Shown piece by piece: positions 48,584-57,483 of a DNA stretch of 58,080 bases. The first letter of the stretch is position 1. Every line of letters starts with the position of its first letter. The position numbers and the translations under genes were made by a program. The DNA lies in contig NZ_JWHR01000111.1 of the NCBI RefSeq assembly GCF_000808015.1, forward strand, positions 1 through 58,080, read 5' to 3'. The stretch comes from Terrisporobacter othiniensis. Its GTDB lineage: Bacteria; Bacillota; Clostridia; Peptostreptococcales; Peptostreptococcaceae. A model generated the notes under the pieces. It made no database searches. It saw only the letters and a program-made list of their open reading frames with translations, and was not told where the DNA came from.

Positions 48584-49123
48584 CTATTCATTGCATTCTT
48601 CTAACTCTTTTATCTTGTCTCTAATGTCAGCTGCTTTTTCATATTCTTCTTTCTCAACAGCCATATTTAAATCTTCTTTTAAAATTCTAATCTCTCTGCT
48701 TATATACATACGGCTATTATCTTTTTTAGGTGTTTTACCTATATATTCTTCATAACCATATATATTTTTAATTATAGGTTTTAGATGCTCTTCAAAAACT
48801 TCATAACATCTGCTGCAACCTAACTTACCTGTCTGTCTATACTCATTGTATGTGCTATGGCAATTAGGGCATATGATATTATTTTTCTCACAATCGTTAT
48901 CAGTTACTAATGAATTTTCTTTTTCTCGATCTGTAGAATTACCTTCATCCATTTTTAATTTGTCCATCACATCTTTTATAGAAAAAGGGTCTTGGTAGTT
49001 AAAATTAAGCAATGGATAATCCTTAGCACAATCATCACATAAATATATTCTTGTTTCTTGACCATTTATTATGGAGCTAATAAAAACAGATGCTGTTTTT
49101 TTATGACACTTTTGACATAACAT
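48584..49123 (-). CDS. mcsA: McsA, zinc-finger/UVR activator protein
   Basis: A 179-aa protein: first zinc finger MLCQKC...YLCDDC (Cys3, 6, 29, 32), second finger ICPNC...GCSRC (central), and a C-terminal UVR coiled-coil motif (LNMAVEKEEYEKAADIRDKIKELEE) for ClpC contact. In B. subtilis McsA activates McsB and modulates CtsR. A 4-nt gap follows ctsR, with GAGGAGTG before the ATG. All zinc cysteines are intact even though the neighbouring McsB looks inactive. Confidence 0.94.
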   Translation of the reverse strand: MLCQKCHKKTASVFISSIINGQETRIYLCDDCAKDYPLLNFNYQDPFSIKDVMDKLKMDEGNSTDREKENSLVTDNDCEKNNIICPNCHSTYNEYRQTGKLGCSRCYEVFEEHLKPIIKNIYGYEEYIGKTPKKDNSRMYISREIRILKEDLNMAVEKEEYEKAADIRDKIKELEECNE

Positions 49124-49127
49124 AATA

Positions 49128-49592
49128 TCACTCCTCTATATTAAATAATTCTTCTATCATATTTTTCAAAATTTTTGCCCTTACTATGTCATTTAATCCA
49201 TGTATAGGTGAGTTTAAAGATTTATCATCTATAGCACATAATATTATTTTTGATTCTCTATTATTAATCAAGTTTTTATCTAATAACCACTTAACAACTA
49301 TTTTTCCTTGTATATATGTTATTTCTTTATCTATCTTTTTATGTAGAATATGCAAAATTTGTTCTTGATTTAATTTTGAAATCTTATCTATTTTTACATA
49401 TCCTCCTCCACCTTTTTTGCTTTGTACTTCATATCCTTTTTCCCTTGAAAACCGAGTTGTCAAAACATAATTTATTTGAGATGGAGCACAATCAAACAAA
49501 TTAGCAAGCTCATTCCTCTGAATTTGAACTGTATTACTGTCTTCCATTAAATTTTTAATAAATTTTTCTATTATATCACTAATTGAAGCCAT
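49128..49592 (-). CDS. ctsR: Transcriptional repressor CtsR
   Basis: A 154-aa CtsR: N-terminal winged helix (ISDIIEKFIKNLMED...NLFDCAPSQINYVLTTRFSREKGYEVQSKKGGGGYVKI) with the tetraglycine wing (61-64), then the C-terminal dimerisation domain. It represses clp genes in the cold and releases when heated. The residue before the glycines is Lys60, where Bacillus CtsR has Arg62, the main arginine phosphorylated by McsB. The ATG at 49592 is preceded by GGTGATG; upstream GTG/ATG codons are alternatives. First gene of the operon, with a perfect CtsR operator 29 bp upstream. Confidence 0.94.
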   Translation of the reverse strand: MASISDIIEKFIKNLMEDSNTVQIQRNELANLFDCAPSQINYVLTTRFSREKGYEVQSKKGGGGYVKIDKISKLNQEQILHILHKKIDKEITYIQGKIVVKWLLDKNLINNRESKIILCAIDDKSLNSPIHGLNDIVRAKILKNMIEELFNIEE

Positions 49593-49620
49593 ATACATCA
49601 CCACTTAAATAAATTTTTCT

Positions 49621-49637
49621 TTTGACTTTCTTTGACT
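49621..49637 (-). promoter_or_regulatory. CtsR operator and ctsR-operon promoter region
   Basis: Minus strand AGTCAAA-GAA-AGTCAAA, matching the CtsR heptad direct repeat with 3-nt spacing. A TATAAT at 49652-49657 is the likely -10, so the operator covers the first transcribed bases. It shows the operon is autoregulated. Confidence 0.92.
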
Positions 49638-49731
49638 ACTATTTAATATATATTATATACATATTTTAGTCATATAATCTAATTATTATAAACAAAAACA
49701 AATTTATATTTTATATAAAACAAAAAATAAA

Positions 49732-49758
49732 CGGCATGATTTTTTTAACATCATGCCG
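49732..49758 (-). terminator. Terminator of the EF-G-like gene
   Basis: Stem CGGCATGAT/ATCATGCCG (49732-49740 with 49750-49758), 9-nt loop, followed by a T-rich tract (TTTATTTTTTG) on the minus strand, 17 nt past the stop codon. Confidence 0.88.
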
Positions 49759-49775
49759 CTTTTAATATATATTTT

Positions 49776-51707
49776 TTAATTATTAGCTTCTGCAATTATT
49801 TTTGATGCTAGCTGCTGAGGTACCTCATTGTATTTTGCTAATTCCATTTCAAAGAACCCTCTACCTTGAGTCATTGATCTTAAATCTATTGCATATTTAA
49901 ATGTTTCACTTTGTGGTGCTTCTGCATAAATTACTTGTCTACCTTTATCATCAGGTTCCATTCCTAGTATTTTTCCTCTTCTCTTGTTAATATCACCCAT
50001 TACATCTCCCATATACTCTTCTGGAACAGTTATCGTTAATTTCATAATAGGTTCTAATAAAATTGGTTGAGCTTCCTCCATTCCTTTTTTGAATGCTATT
50101 GATGCTGCCATTTTAAATGCCATTTCTGATGAGTCAACATCATGATATGATCCATCATATAATGTTGCTTTTATATTTGTAACAGGATATCCTGCAAGTA
50201 TTCCTTTTTGCATAGAATCTTTTAATCCTTTTTCTACTGCAGGTATATAAGACTTTGGAACAGAACCTCCAAATATCTCTTCAGCAAATTCAAAGTCATC
50301 GCTACATCTTGTAAATTTAATTTTTACATCTCCATATTGACCATGGCCACCAGATTGCTTTTTATGTTTTCCTTGTACATCAGAAGAACTTTTTATAGTT
50401 TCTCTATAAGCAACTTTAATATCTTCTAGATCTACATCAACACCAAATTTTTCTTTTAATTTATTTTTAACTGTATTTATATGAAGCTCACCTTGACCAC
50501 CAACAAGAGTTTGCTTAGTTTCTGCGTTTCTGTACCAGTGTATAGTTGGATCTTCTTCTGATATTTTGTTTAATGAAGATCCTATCTTATCTTCTTCACC
50601 TTTATTTTTTGGTACTACAGAAAAATATATTTGTGGTTTTGGTAAATCTATTTCTTCTAATAATGAAACACCTGAGCGTTCTGCTAAAGTATTTCCTGTT
50701 TTTAGAGAATTCATTTTTGTAACTATAACTATATCACCTGCATTAGCATAGTCTACTTCTTCTAATTCTCCATTTTTCATTGTATATAAATTAGTAATTT
50801 TTTCTTTTACATCCTTATTTACATTAACTATTTCAGTATCTTTTTTTATTTGACCTTCAACTACCTTTATGTAAGACATTTTTCCTATGAATGGGTCAAC
50901 CATTGTTTTAAATACCAAAGCTCTTAAAGATTTTTCTTTTTCAATAGCTTTTGGTTGTATGTATGCACCTATAGTTTTTAGTATTTCTTCTGATCCTATG
51001 TTATTTATTGTAGAACCACATATTACAGGTATTATATCTCCACTTTGTATTCCTATTATTATTCCTTTTTGAATTTCCTGTGGACTTAATTCTTCTCCAT
51101 TAAAATATTTGTCTAACACTTCATCATCAGTTTCTGCTATATGTTCCATTAAAGCTTCTTTCACACTTGAAACTTGCTCTTTGAATTCTCCATCTAAATC
51201 GTCATCCAAGTTTTCTAACACATTATGTAATTTAACAAATTTTTTATCTTTATATATAGGGCTTATCATTGGTACTATCTTATTGTCATATTTTTCTCTT
51301 AACATTTCTATTGCATCTTTATATCTTGCCTTTTCATTGTCTATTTTATTTATAAACATGATTTTCGGCATATTTTCAGTCAATTCTAGTGATTTTTCAG
51401 TTCCAACTTGTATAGGAGAAGTTGCATCTATTACTATAATAGCTGCATCACTTGCTCTTAACGAAGAAATTACTTCACCGCTAAAATCAAAATATCCTGG
51501 TGTGTCTAATAAATTGTACTTGATACCGTTGTATTCTATGGGAGCTAACCCAATACTATAAGTCATGTTTACTTTATCAGACAACTTGGGCATCTTTTTT
51601 GAAATATTTGTAGTGTATGCTAGGGCATCAATTAAATTAGATTTCCCACATCCACTATGCCCCAGTATTGCAACATTTCTTAAATTGTTACTATCATAGA
51701 CTTTCAT
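49776..51707 (-). CDS. EF-G-like translational GTPase (non-canonical)
   Basis: A 643-aa GTPase with the five-domain EF-G layout: G1 GHSGCGKSNL (about 16-25), G3 DTPGYFDF, G4 NKID, domain II, then domains III-V (GGQGELHINTVKNKL, QYGDVKIKFTR, MQKGILAGYPVTNIKATLYDGSYHDVDSSEMAF, GDVMGDINKRRGKILGM). It is shorter than EF-G (about 690) and has Tyr where canonical factors have the catalytic His of DTPGH; this is a known trait of the EF-G-like subfamily, whose role is unsettled. It is monocistronic between terminators, next to pyc. It is not the housekeeping fusA. Confidence 0.88.
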   Translation of the reverse strand: MKVYDSNNLRNVAILGHSGCGKSNLIDALAYTTNISKKMPKLSDKVNMTYSIGLAPIEYNGIKYNLLDTPGYFDFSGEVISSLRASDAAIIVIDATSPIQVGTEKSLELTENMPKIMFINKIDNEKARYKDAIEMLREKYDNKIVPMISPIYKDKKFVKLHNVLENLDDDLDGEFKEQVSSVKEALMEHIAETDDEVLDKYFNGEELSPQEIQKGIIIGIQSGDIIPVICGSTINNIGSEEILKTIGAYIQPKAIEKEKSLRALVFKTMVDPFIGKMSYIKVVEGQIKKDTEIVNVNKDVKEKITNLYTMKNGELEEVDYANAGDIVIVTKMNSLKTGNTLAERSGVSLLEEIDLPKPQIYFSVVPKNKGEEDKIGSSLNKISEEDPTIHWYRNAETKQTLVGGQGELHINTVKNKLKEKFGVDVDLEDIKVAYRETIKSSSDVQGKHKKQSGGHGQYGDVKIKFTRCSDDFEFAEEIFGGSVPKSYIPAVEKGLKDSMQKGILAGYPVTNIKATLYDGSYHDVDSSEMAFKMAASIAFKKGMEEAQPILLEPIMKLTITVPEEYMGDVMGDINKRRGKILGMEPDDKGRQVIYAEAPQSETFKYAIDLRSMTQGRGFFEMELAKYNEVPQQLASKIIAEANN

Positions 51708-51899
51708 ATTAGCACCTACCTTTTTTAATTATATAAAATTATCAAGTGTTATAAATAATTTTATACCATTTACATGTATAATATTCCTAATTATGTAAGA
51801 TAAGATTACCTTATTCTTATAAGAACAATTTGGTACTCTTTCCCTTGGATTTAAAATATATTTCTACACACATCTATATTTTTCCTCTTTTTTGTATAA

Positions 51900-51940
51900 A
51901 AAAACTCTAAAGCAGTTATTTACTATGCTTTAGAGTTTTT
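51900..51940 (-). terminator. Terminator of pyc
   Basis: Perfect 15-bp stem AAAAACTCTAAAGCA (51900-51914 with 51926-51940), 11-nt loop and T-runs on both strands. The rest of the 51708-51899 gap holds a weak TATAAA-type -10 for the downstream GTPase. Confidence 0.88.
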
Positions 51941-51961
51941 TTAATTCACTATTATTCTACT

Positions 51962-54900
51962 CTATTCTAATGTCATCAATAATTGTTTATCACAAACCAT
52001 TTCATTTTCTTTAACTTTAATAGACTTTATTTTCCCACTTGTTTTTGATACTATATTAGTTTCCATTTTCATAGCTTCTATAACAATTAATGGTTGATGT
52101 TCTTCAACTTCATCTCCTTCTTTAACAAGAACCTTTATTACTTTTCCTGGAATACTAGCCCCTATTTGCAAAGTATTATCCATATCAGCAGTTTCTACTT
52201 GCTTAATACTGCCTGCATAATTATTATCTTTTATCTCTACTTCTCTATGCATTCCATTTAGGTCAAATACTATTGTTCTATATCCATTTTCTTTTACATC
52301 ACCTATATTTCTTAAACTTATAGTTAACATTTTTCCTTCTTCTATTTCCACATCACATTCTTCACCTATGTCAAGACCATAGAAGAATACGTTGCTTTCT
52401 AATTTGGAAATATCATTATATCCTTGTAAATGTTTTAGATATTCTTCATATACTTTTGGATATAATTCATAACTTAATATATTTCTTATATTAGATTTCA
52501 TATTAAATTTTTCATTTAAATAATCTTTATCTTTGTCAAAATCCGCTTGTGGTATTAATAAACCAGGTCTTACAGTAATAGCCTCTTCACCTTTTAATAC
52601 TACCTTTTGTAATTCCTTTGGTATACCACCTTCTGGTTGACCTATCATACCCTTACAATAATCTACTACTGAATCTGGGAATGATAATTTCTTACCTTCT
52701 TCAATAATATTATCTTTGTTCAATTTATTTTTTGTCATAAATATTGCTAAGTCACCTACAACTTTTGAAGATGGAGTAACCTTTATTATATCTCCAACTA
52801 TTTGATTTGCTTCTTTGTAATTTACCTTAAGAGTATCAAAGTCATCTCCTAAACCAAAGCTATCAGCTTGGGCTTTTAGATTTGAATATTGTCCTCCTGG
52901 CATTTCATATTCATATATTTCAGCAAAAGAAGTACTCATACCACTTTCAAATTTTTTATAAATTTGTCTTAGGTCTCCGTAGTAACTTGATAATTCTTCA
53001 TATCCATATAAGTCGATCTTAGTATCTCTTTCTGTATTTTTTAGAGCTTCTACTATAGCATTTAAAGATGGTTGGCTTGTTAGACCTGACATAGTTTGTA
53101 ATGCAGAGTCCACTATATCCACCCCTGCTTCAGACGCCATCAAACAAGTTGCTACACCGTTTCCACTTGTATCATGGGTATGTAAGTGAATTGGTGTTTT
53201 GACATTTTCTTTTAATGTTTTAATTAAAGTGTGAGCAGCATAAGGTTTTAAAAGTCCTGCCATATCTTTTATACAGATTATATCTACTCCTAAAGACTCT
53301 AATTCTTTCGCCATTTTTACATAATATTCTAAGTTATATTTAGATTTATTAGGATTTAATATATCTCCTGTATAACACATAGTACCTTCGACTATTTTTC
53401 CGGTTTCAAGCCCTGCCTCTATTGACAGTTTCATATTTTCCACCCAGTTTAGTGAGTCAAATATTCTTATAACATCGATTCCTTGATAAGCAGATTCTTT
53501 TATGAAATCTACTATTACATTATCAGGATAGTTTGTATACCCAACACCATTTGATGCTCTAAACAACATTTGGAACATAATATCCGGTATTTCTGTTCTT
53601 AATTTTTGTAATCTTCTCCATGGAGATTCTTTTAAAAATCTATAAGCTACATCATATGTAGCTCCCCCCCACATTTCTAATGAGAATAAATCTTTTTGGT
53701 ACGCATTTGTTTCTTTAGCAACTTGTAATAAATCGTAAGTTCTAAATCTTGTTGCTATAAGAGATTGATGAGCATCTCTCATTGTAGTATCAGTTAATAA
53801 TAATTTCTTTTCATTCTTTATTTTTTCAATATATGCTTTCTTTCCTAGTTTCTCAAACTGTACTTTACTACCTTCTACTTTAGGTATTCTTTCAGTTATT
53901 ATTCTTGGTTGATGCAATGTTTCAAACTTAGGTTTAGGCATACATTTGTTTTCATTAACTATAACATCACCGATAAATTGAAGTAGTTTAGTTCCTCTGT
54001 CCTTACTCTCTTTTATCTTAAATAATCGAGGGTGTTCATCTATAAACTTAGTACTGCATTTGCCGGCTCTAAACATAGGATCTTGCAAAACATTAACTAA
54101 AAAACCAATGTTAGTTTTTACCCCTCTAACTCTAAGCTCATTTATAGATCTAATCGTCCTATTAATTGCTCTTTCAAATGTTCTATCCCAAGATATAGTC
54201 TTAACTAGTAAACTATCATAGTAAGGTGTTATACTAAATCCTGCACAACCATTTCCTCCATCAAGTCTAATACCTGCACCAGAACCGGTTCTATATACTT
54301 GTATTTTTCCTGTATCAGGCATAAAGTTATTTTTAGGGTCCTCAGTTGTAATTCTGCATTGTATAGCATATCCTGTTACTTTTATATCATCTTGAGATTT
54401 TATATCTATTTCTTCACTATCTAAGCTATATCCTTCAGCAACAAGAATCTGACTTTGAACAATATCAATTCCCGTAATCTCTTCTGTTACAGTATGCTCA
54501 ACCTGAATTCTTGGATTCATCTCTATAAAATAATGATTCCCTTTATTATCAACTAGAAACTCTAACGTTCCTGCACTTACATATCCTACTTCTTTAGCTA
54601 TTTTAACTGCATCTTCACAAAGCTCATCTCTTACTTTTTTATCTACAGAAAATGCTGGTGCATATTCAATTATTTTTTGATGTCTTCTTTGTACAGAACA
54701 ATCTCTTTCATATAAATGAACTAAATTACCATGTTTATCACCTAATATTTGAACTTCTATATGTTTTGGGTCTTCTATATATTTTTCTATAAATATTAAG
54801 TCTTCTCCAAATGCTTTTCTAGATTCGCTACATGCATTTTCGTATTCAATAGCCAGGTTCTTTTCATCATAAACAACCCTCATTCCTCTTCCGCCTCCAC

Positions 54901-55396
54901 CATTAGAGGCTTTTATCATTATTGGATACCCTATAAAACTTGCAACTTCTTTTGCTTGTTCAACACTTTTAATTACTTTTTCTACTCCAGGTATAGTTTT
55001 TACTCCAACGTTATTAGCAACCTTTTTAGAATTTATCTTGTCTCCCATTCTTTCCATTATTTCTGCAGATGGACCTATAAAAACAATACCATTTTCTTCA
55101 CATTTTCTTACAAACTCTGGATTTTCTGATAAGAAACCATATCCAGGATGTATTGCATCTACATTTTTTTCTTTTGCAAGCTCTATAATTCCATCTATAT
55201 CTAAATAAGCATCTATAGGTCCTTTATCTTTACCTATTAAATAAGATTCATCAGCCTTAGTTCTAAATAAACTATATTTATCCTCTTTACTATATATCCC
55301 TACACTTTTAATTCCTAATTCATGGCATGCTCTGAATATTCTTATAGCAATCTCGCCTCTATTTGCTACTAATACTTTTTTAAACTTTTTAAGCAT
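51962..55396 (-). CDS. pyc: Pyruvate carboxylase
   Basis: A 1144-aa single-chain enzyme. Biotin carboxylase (about 1-450; KVLVANRGEIAIRIFRA, KASNGGGGRGMRVV, FIEMNPRIQVEHTVTE), carboxyltransferase (about 520-800; LLTDTTMRDAHQSLIATRFRT, ICIKDMAGLL, HLHTHDTSGNG), allosteric linker, and a C-terminal biotinyl domain with the acceptor lysine near 1110 in EAMKMETN. It forms oxaloacetate from pyruvate, ATP and bicarbonate. The ATG at 55396 has AGGGGGAT just upstream; an ATG 18 nt earlier precedes that SD. Monocistronic with its own promoter and terminator. Confidence 0.97.
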   Translation of the reverse strand: MLKKFKKVLVANRGEIAIRIFRACHELGIKSVGIYSKEDKYSLFRTKADESYLIGKDKGPIDAYLDIDGIIELAKEKNVDAIHPGYGFLSENPEFVRKCEENGIVFIGPSAEIMERMGDKINSKKVANNVGVKTIPGVEKVIKSVEQAKEVASFIGYPIMIKASNGGGGRGMRVVYDEKNLAIEYENACSESRKAFGEDLIFIEKYIEDPKHIEVQILGDKHGNLVHLYERDCSVQRRHQKIIEYAPAFSVDKKVRDELCEDAVKIAKEVGYVSAGTLEFLVDNKGNHYFIEMNPRIQVEHTVTEEITGIDIVQSQILVAEGYSLDSEEIDIKSQDDIKVTGYAIQCRITTEDPKNNFMPDTGKIQVYRTGSGAGIRLDGGNGCAGFSITPYYDSLLVKTISWDRTFERAINRTIRSINELRVRGVKTNIGFLVNVLQDPMFRAGKCSTKFIDEHPRLFKIKESKDRGTKLLQFIGDVIVNENKCMPKPKFETLHQPRIITERIPKVEGSKVQFEKLGKKAYIEKIKNEKKLLLTDTTMRDAHQSLIATRFRTYDLLQVAKETNAYQKDLFSLEMWGGATYDVAYRFLKESPWRRLQKLRTEIPDIMFQMLFRASNGVGYTNYPDNVIVDFIKESAYQGIDVIRIFDSLNWVENMKLSIEAGLETGKIVEGTMCYTGDILNPNKSKYNLEYYVKMAKELESLGVDIICIKDMAGLLKPYAAHTLIKTLKENVKTPIHLHTHDTSGNGVATCLMASEAGVDIVDSALQTMSGLTSQPSLNAIVEALKNTERDTKIDLYGYEELSSYYGDLRQIYKKFESGMSTSFAEIYEYEMPGGQYSNLKAQADSFGLGDDFDTLKVNYKEANQIVGDIIKVTPSSKVVGDLAIFMTKNKLNKDNIIEEGKKLSFPDSVVDYCKGMIGQPEGGIPKELQKVVLKGEEAITVRPGLLIPQADFDKDKDYLNEKFNMKSNIRNILSYELYPKVYEEYLKHLQGYNDISKLESNVFFYGLDIGEECDVEIEEGKMLTISLRNIGDVKENGYRTIVFDLNGMHREVEIKDNNYAGSIKQVETADMDNTLQIGASIPGKVIKVLVKEGDEVEEHQPLIVIEAMKMETNIVSKTSGKIKSIKVKENEMVCDKQLLMTLE

Positions 55397-55435
55397 GTTA
55401 TCCCCCTTTTCCATATTTTAGTTGTAATATTAAAG

Positions 55436-55464
55436 ATTATAGTCCATAAAATTTTAATTTTGAA
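55436..55464 (-). promoter_or_regulatory. Promoter of pyc
   Basis: Minus strand: TTCAAA (55459-55464), 17 nt, TATAAT (55436-55441), about 40 nt before the pyc start. The rest of the 55415-55755 gap is AT-rich, apart from the terminator at 55626-55672. Confidence 0.6.
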
Positions 55465-55625
55465 CCCCTACAAAAGAGTTTCTTAATAAATAATACAAAT
55501 TCATTAAAACAGGTAAATAAATTTTGTATTTTAGCAAATTCCTATTTCTTAATTAAGTGATAGTAGAATGTTTTCATAATAATTTTTTATAATATTCCGA
55601 TTGATATGAATATATATTGATCTAT

Positions 55626-55672
55626 AAAAAAATAAATCCATATTTATTTCATTTTAATAAACATGGATTTAT
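55626..55672 (-). terminator. Terminator of the 137-aa protein gene
   Basis: Stem of 17 nt per arm (55632-55648 with 55656-55672; core AAATCCAT) with one G-U pair and a 7-nt loop, followed by TTTTTTTATAG on the minus strand. Confidence 0.8.
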
Positions 55673-55755
55673 CTTACTTATTATATTAAATTATATCTTA
55701 TTTCATTACTCTAATCTTTGAATATATATGCATAATATCTAGTATATATATTTTT

Positions 55756-56169
55756 TTAATCTAGTTCATTTAATAATCTTCTAGACACATCGTTTAGCTT
55801 TAATTGACCTAAGCCTATATATGCCATAGTAAATATTGTTTTAATAACATCAGCTGAATTATCCCATTTATAAGATATTGAATTTACTAAAGAATGTTTT
55901 GGCATATAATCCTGTAATTCTACTGCCATTTCTTCAGATAAATTTATATATTCTTCAAATAATTCTTCTTCACTCATTTCATCTAAATCATAACTATGCT
56001 TTAATTTTTCATTTAATATATTTATAGATATGCTTAGTTGATATGCTACAACATCCTCTCTTTTTGTTCCTTTGCACATATCTCTATCTACTGTAAAATC
56101 ACTATTTTTTTCAATACTTTCTCTTATTTCTTCACTATCTACTATCTCTTCTCCAAATATAATATACAT
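55756..56169 (-). CDS. Uncharacterised 137-aa acidic protein
   Basis: I do not recognise the family. The protein is soluble, helical and acidic, rich in Glu/Asp/Ser in the middle (DLDEMSEEELFEEYINLSEEM) with no signal peptide or TM segment. N-terminus MYIIFGEEIVDSEEIRESIEKN, one cysteine, C-terminus AYIGLGQLKLNDVSRRLLNELD. AAGGAAGGTG precedes the ATG, and a strong terminator follows, so it looks like a real monocistronic gene between the tRNA array and pyc. No function can be given. Confidence 0.75.
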   Translation of the reverse strand: MYIIFGEEIVDSEEIRESIEKNSDFTVDRDMCKGTKREDVVAYQLSISINILNEKLKHSYDLDEMSEEELFEEYINLSEEMAVELQDYMPKHSLVNSISYKWDNSADVIKTIFTMAYIGLGQLKLNDVSRRLLNELD

Positions 56170-56255
56170 AATAACACCTTCCTTAATTTTTCTATAAAAA
56201 CCTTATATTTTATTGTTAATTAAAACAGTAATATTTATAACTTATTTTATATATT

Positions 56256-56283
56256 AAAAAACCTCTAGTTTATTAACTAGAGG
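56256..56283 (-). terminator. Terminator of the tRNA array
   Basis: Perfect stem CCTCTAGTT (56262-56270 with 56275-56283), 4-nt loop, TTTTTT on the minus strand. It lies 5 nt past the last tRNA CCA end. Confidence 0.92.
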
Positions 56284-56288
56284 ATAAA

Positions 56289-56364
56289 TGGTGGGACCAA
56301 CAGGGCTCGAACCTGTGACCCCCTGCTTGTAAGGCAGGTGCTCTCCCAGCTGAGCTATGGTCCC
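56289..56364 (-). tRNA. tRNA-Val(UAC)
   Basis: 76 nt with encoded CCA. Acceptor GGGACCA/TGGTCCC, anticodon arm CCTGC-CTTACAA-GCAGG, anticodon TAC. Identical in sequence to the copy at 57955-58030. It is the last tRNA of the array. Confidence 0.96.
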
Positions 56365-56383
56365 GAAATTTTTTATTTATATG

Positions 56384-56460
56384 TGGTGCGCCCAGAGGGA
56401 CTCGAACCCCCAACCTTCTGATTCGTAGTCAGACACTCTATCCAGTTGAGCTATAGGCGC
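56384..56460 (-). tRNA. tRNA-Arg(ACG)
   Basis: 77 nt with encoded CCA. Acceptor GCGCCTA/TGGGCGC, anticodon arm TCTGA-CTACGAA-TCAGA, anticodon ACG, whose A34 would be edited to inosine by TadA. Confidence 0.95.
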
Positions 56461-56469
56461 ATGTTTAAG

Positions 56470-56544
56470 TGGAGGCGACACCCAGATTCGAACTGGGGAT
56501 GAAGGAGTTGCAGTCCTCTACCTTAGCCACTTGGTCATGTCGCC
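56470..56544 (-). tRNA. tRNA-Cys(GCA)
   Basis: 75 nt with encoded CCA and discriminator U, the Cys identity base. Acceptor GGCGACA/TGTCGCC, anticodon loop CTGCAAC, anticodon GCA. Confidence 0.95.
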
Positions 56545-56553
56545 TTTTTATAT

Positions 56554-56629
56554 TGGTGACCCATCGGAGATTCGAACTCCGGACACCTTGATTAAAAGTC
56601 AAGTGCTCTACCGACTGAGCTAATGAGTC
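56554..56629 (-). tRNA. tRNA-Lys(UUU), copy 1
   Basis: 76 nt with encoded CCA. Acceptor GACTCAT/ATGGGTC, anticodon arm CTTGA-CTTTTAA-TCAAG, anticodon TTT. Same sequence as the copy at 57216-57291. Confidence 0.95.
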
Positions 56630-56640
56630 ATATGTTTTTT

Positions 56641-56718
<78 letters not shown>

Positions 56719-56754
56719 ATAATCTAATGCACTAGTTTTTATTTTTTTAGTTGA

Positions 56755-56831
56755 TGGTCGAGGTGAAGGGACTCGAACCCCCGGCCCCATGGTCCCAAAC
56801 CAAGTGCGCTACCAAACTGCGCTACACCTCG
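56755..56831 (-). tRNA. tRNA-Pro(UGG)
   Basis: 77 nt with encoded CCA. Acceptor CGAGGTG/CACCTCG, anticodon loop TTTGGGA, anticodon TGG. The anticodon stem CTTGG/CCATG has a T-T mismatch at 28-42. It is the expected partner of the proS T-box, whose specifier CCA pairs with UGG. Confidence 0.94.
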
Positions 56832-56842
56832 AACTAAAAAAG

Positions 56843-56919
56843 TGGTGGACCATCAGGGACTCGAACCCCAGACCTACCGGTTATGAGCCGGGCGCTCTAA
56901 CCAACTGAGCTAATGGTCC
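56843..56919 (-). tRNA. tRNA with CAU anticodon (Met or lysidine-type Ile2)
   Basis: 77 nt with encoded CCA. Acceptor GGACCAT/ATGGTCC, anticodon loop CTCATAA, anticodon CAT. It lacks the three G-C pairs and unpaired 1-72 of initiator tRNA. GGACC acceptors with a CTCATAA loop resemble the Ile2 species modified by TilS; the other CAU tRNA next door looks like the elongator Met. Pair 27-43 of the anticodon stem is C-T. Confidence 0.85.
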
Positions 56920-56947
56920 ACGTTAATTTATATTGTTAAAGTTTAAA

Positions 56948-57024
56948 TGGTAGCGGTAACAGGAGTCGAACCTGTGACCTTTCGGGTATGAACCGAACGC
57001 TCTAGCCAACTAAGCTATACCGCC
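56948..57024 (-). tRNA. tRNA-Met(CAU), elongator type
   Basis: 77 nt with encoded CCA. Acceptor GGCGGTA/TACCGCT with a terminal G-U, anticodon arm TTCGG-TTCATAC-CCGAA, anticodon CAT. It matches the GGCGGT-type elongator Met tRNA of Firmicutes as I recall it. Confidence 0.88.
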
Positions 57025-57038
57025 ACAATATTTAAATA

Positions 57039-57114
57039 TGGTGCCCAGAGGCGGAATCGAACCACCGACACGGGGATTTTCAGTCCCCTGCTCTACCGAC
57101 TGAGCTATCTGGGC
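57039..57114 (-). tRNA. tRNA-Phe(GAA)
   Basis: 76 nt with encoded CCA. Acceptor GCCCAGA/TCTGGGC, anticodon arm GGGGA-CTGAAAA-TCCCC, anticodon GAA. Confidence 0.96.
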
Positions 57115-57119
57115 GCTAT

Positions 57120-57208
<89 letters not shown>

Positions 57209-57215
57209 AGATTAA

Positions 57216-57291
57216 TGGTGACCCATCGGAGATTCGAACTCCGGACACCTTGATTAAAAGTCAAGTGCTCTACCGACTGAGCTAATGAGTC
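57216..57291 (-). tRNA. tRNA-Lys(UUU), copy 2
   Basis: 76 nt with encoded CCA; anticodon loop CTTTTAA. Same sequence as 56554-56629, including the GACTCAT acceptor. Confidence 0.95.
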
Positions 57292-57300
57292 ATATTTATA

Positions 57301-57376
57301 TGGCTGGGGATGCAGGACTCGAACCTACGCATGCATGAGTCAAAGTCATGTGCCTTACCGACTTGGCTAATCCCCA
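57301..57376 (-). tRNA. tRNA-Gln(UUG)
   Basis: 76 nt with encoded CCA. Acceptor TGGGGAT/ATCCCCA, anticodon arm CATGA-CTTTGAC-TCATG, anticodon TTG, discriminator G. Confidence 0.95.
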
Positions 57377-57385
57377 ATATATAAG

Positions 57386-57462
<77 letters not shown>

Positions 57463-57483
57463 ACATATATTGTTTGTTTTGTT

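Noticed and set aside
51109..51561. 150-codon plus-strand open frame opposite the EF-G-like gene
   Set aside because: Shadow frame within a conserved GTPase gene; Ser/Leu/Ile-rich antisense composition.
49776..51707. The housekeeping fusA displaced from the str operon
   Set aside because: G3 lacks His, the length is short, and it is the EF-G-like subfamily; it does not replace the missing fusA.
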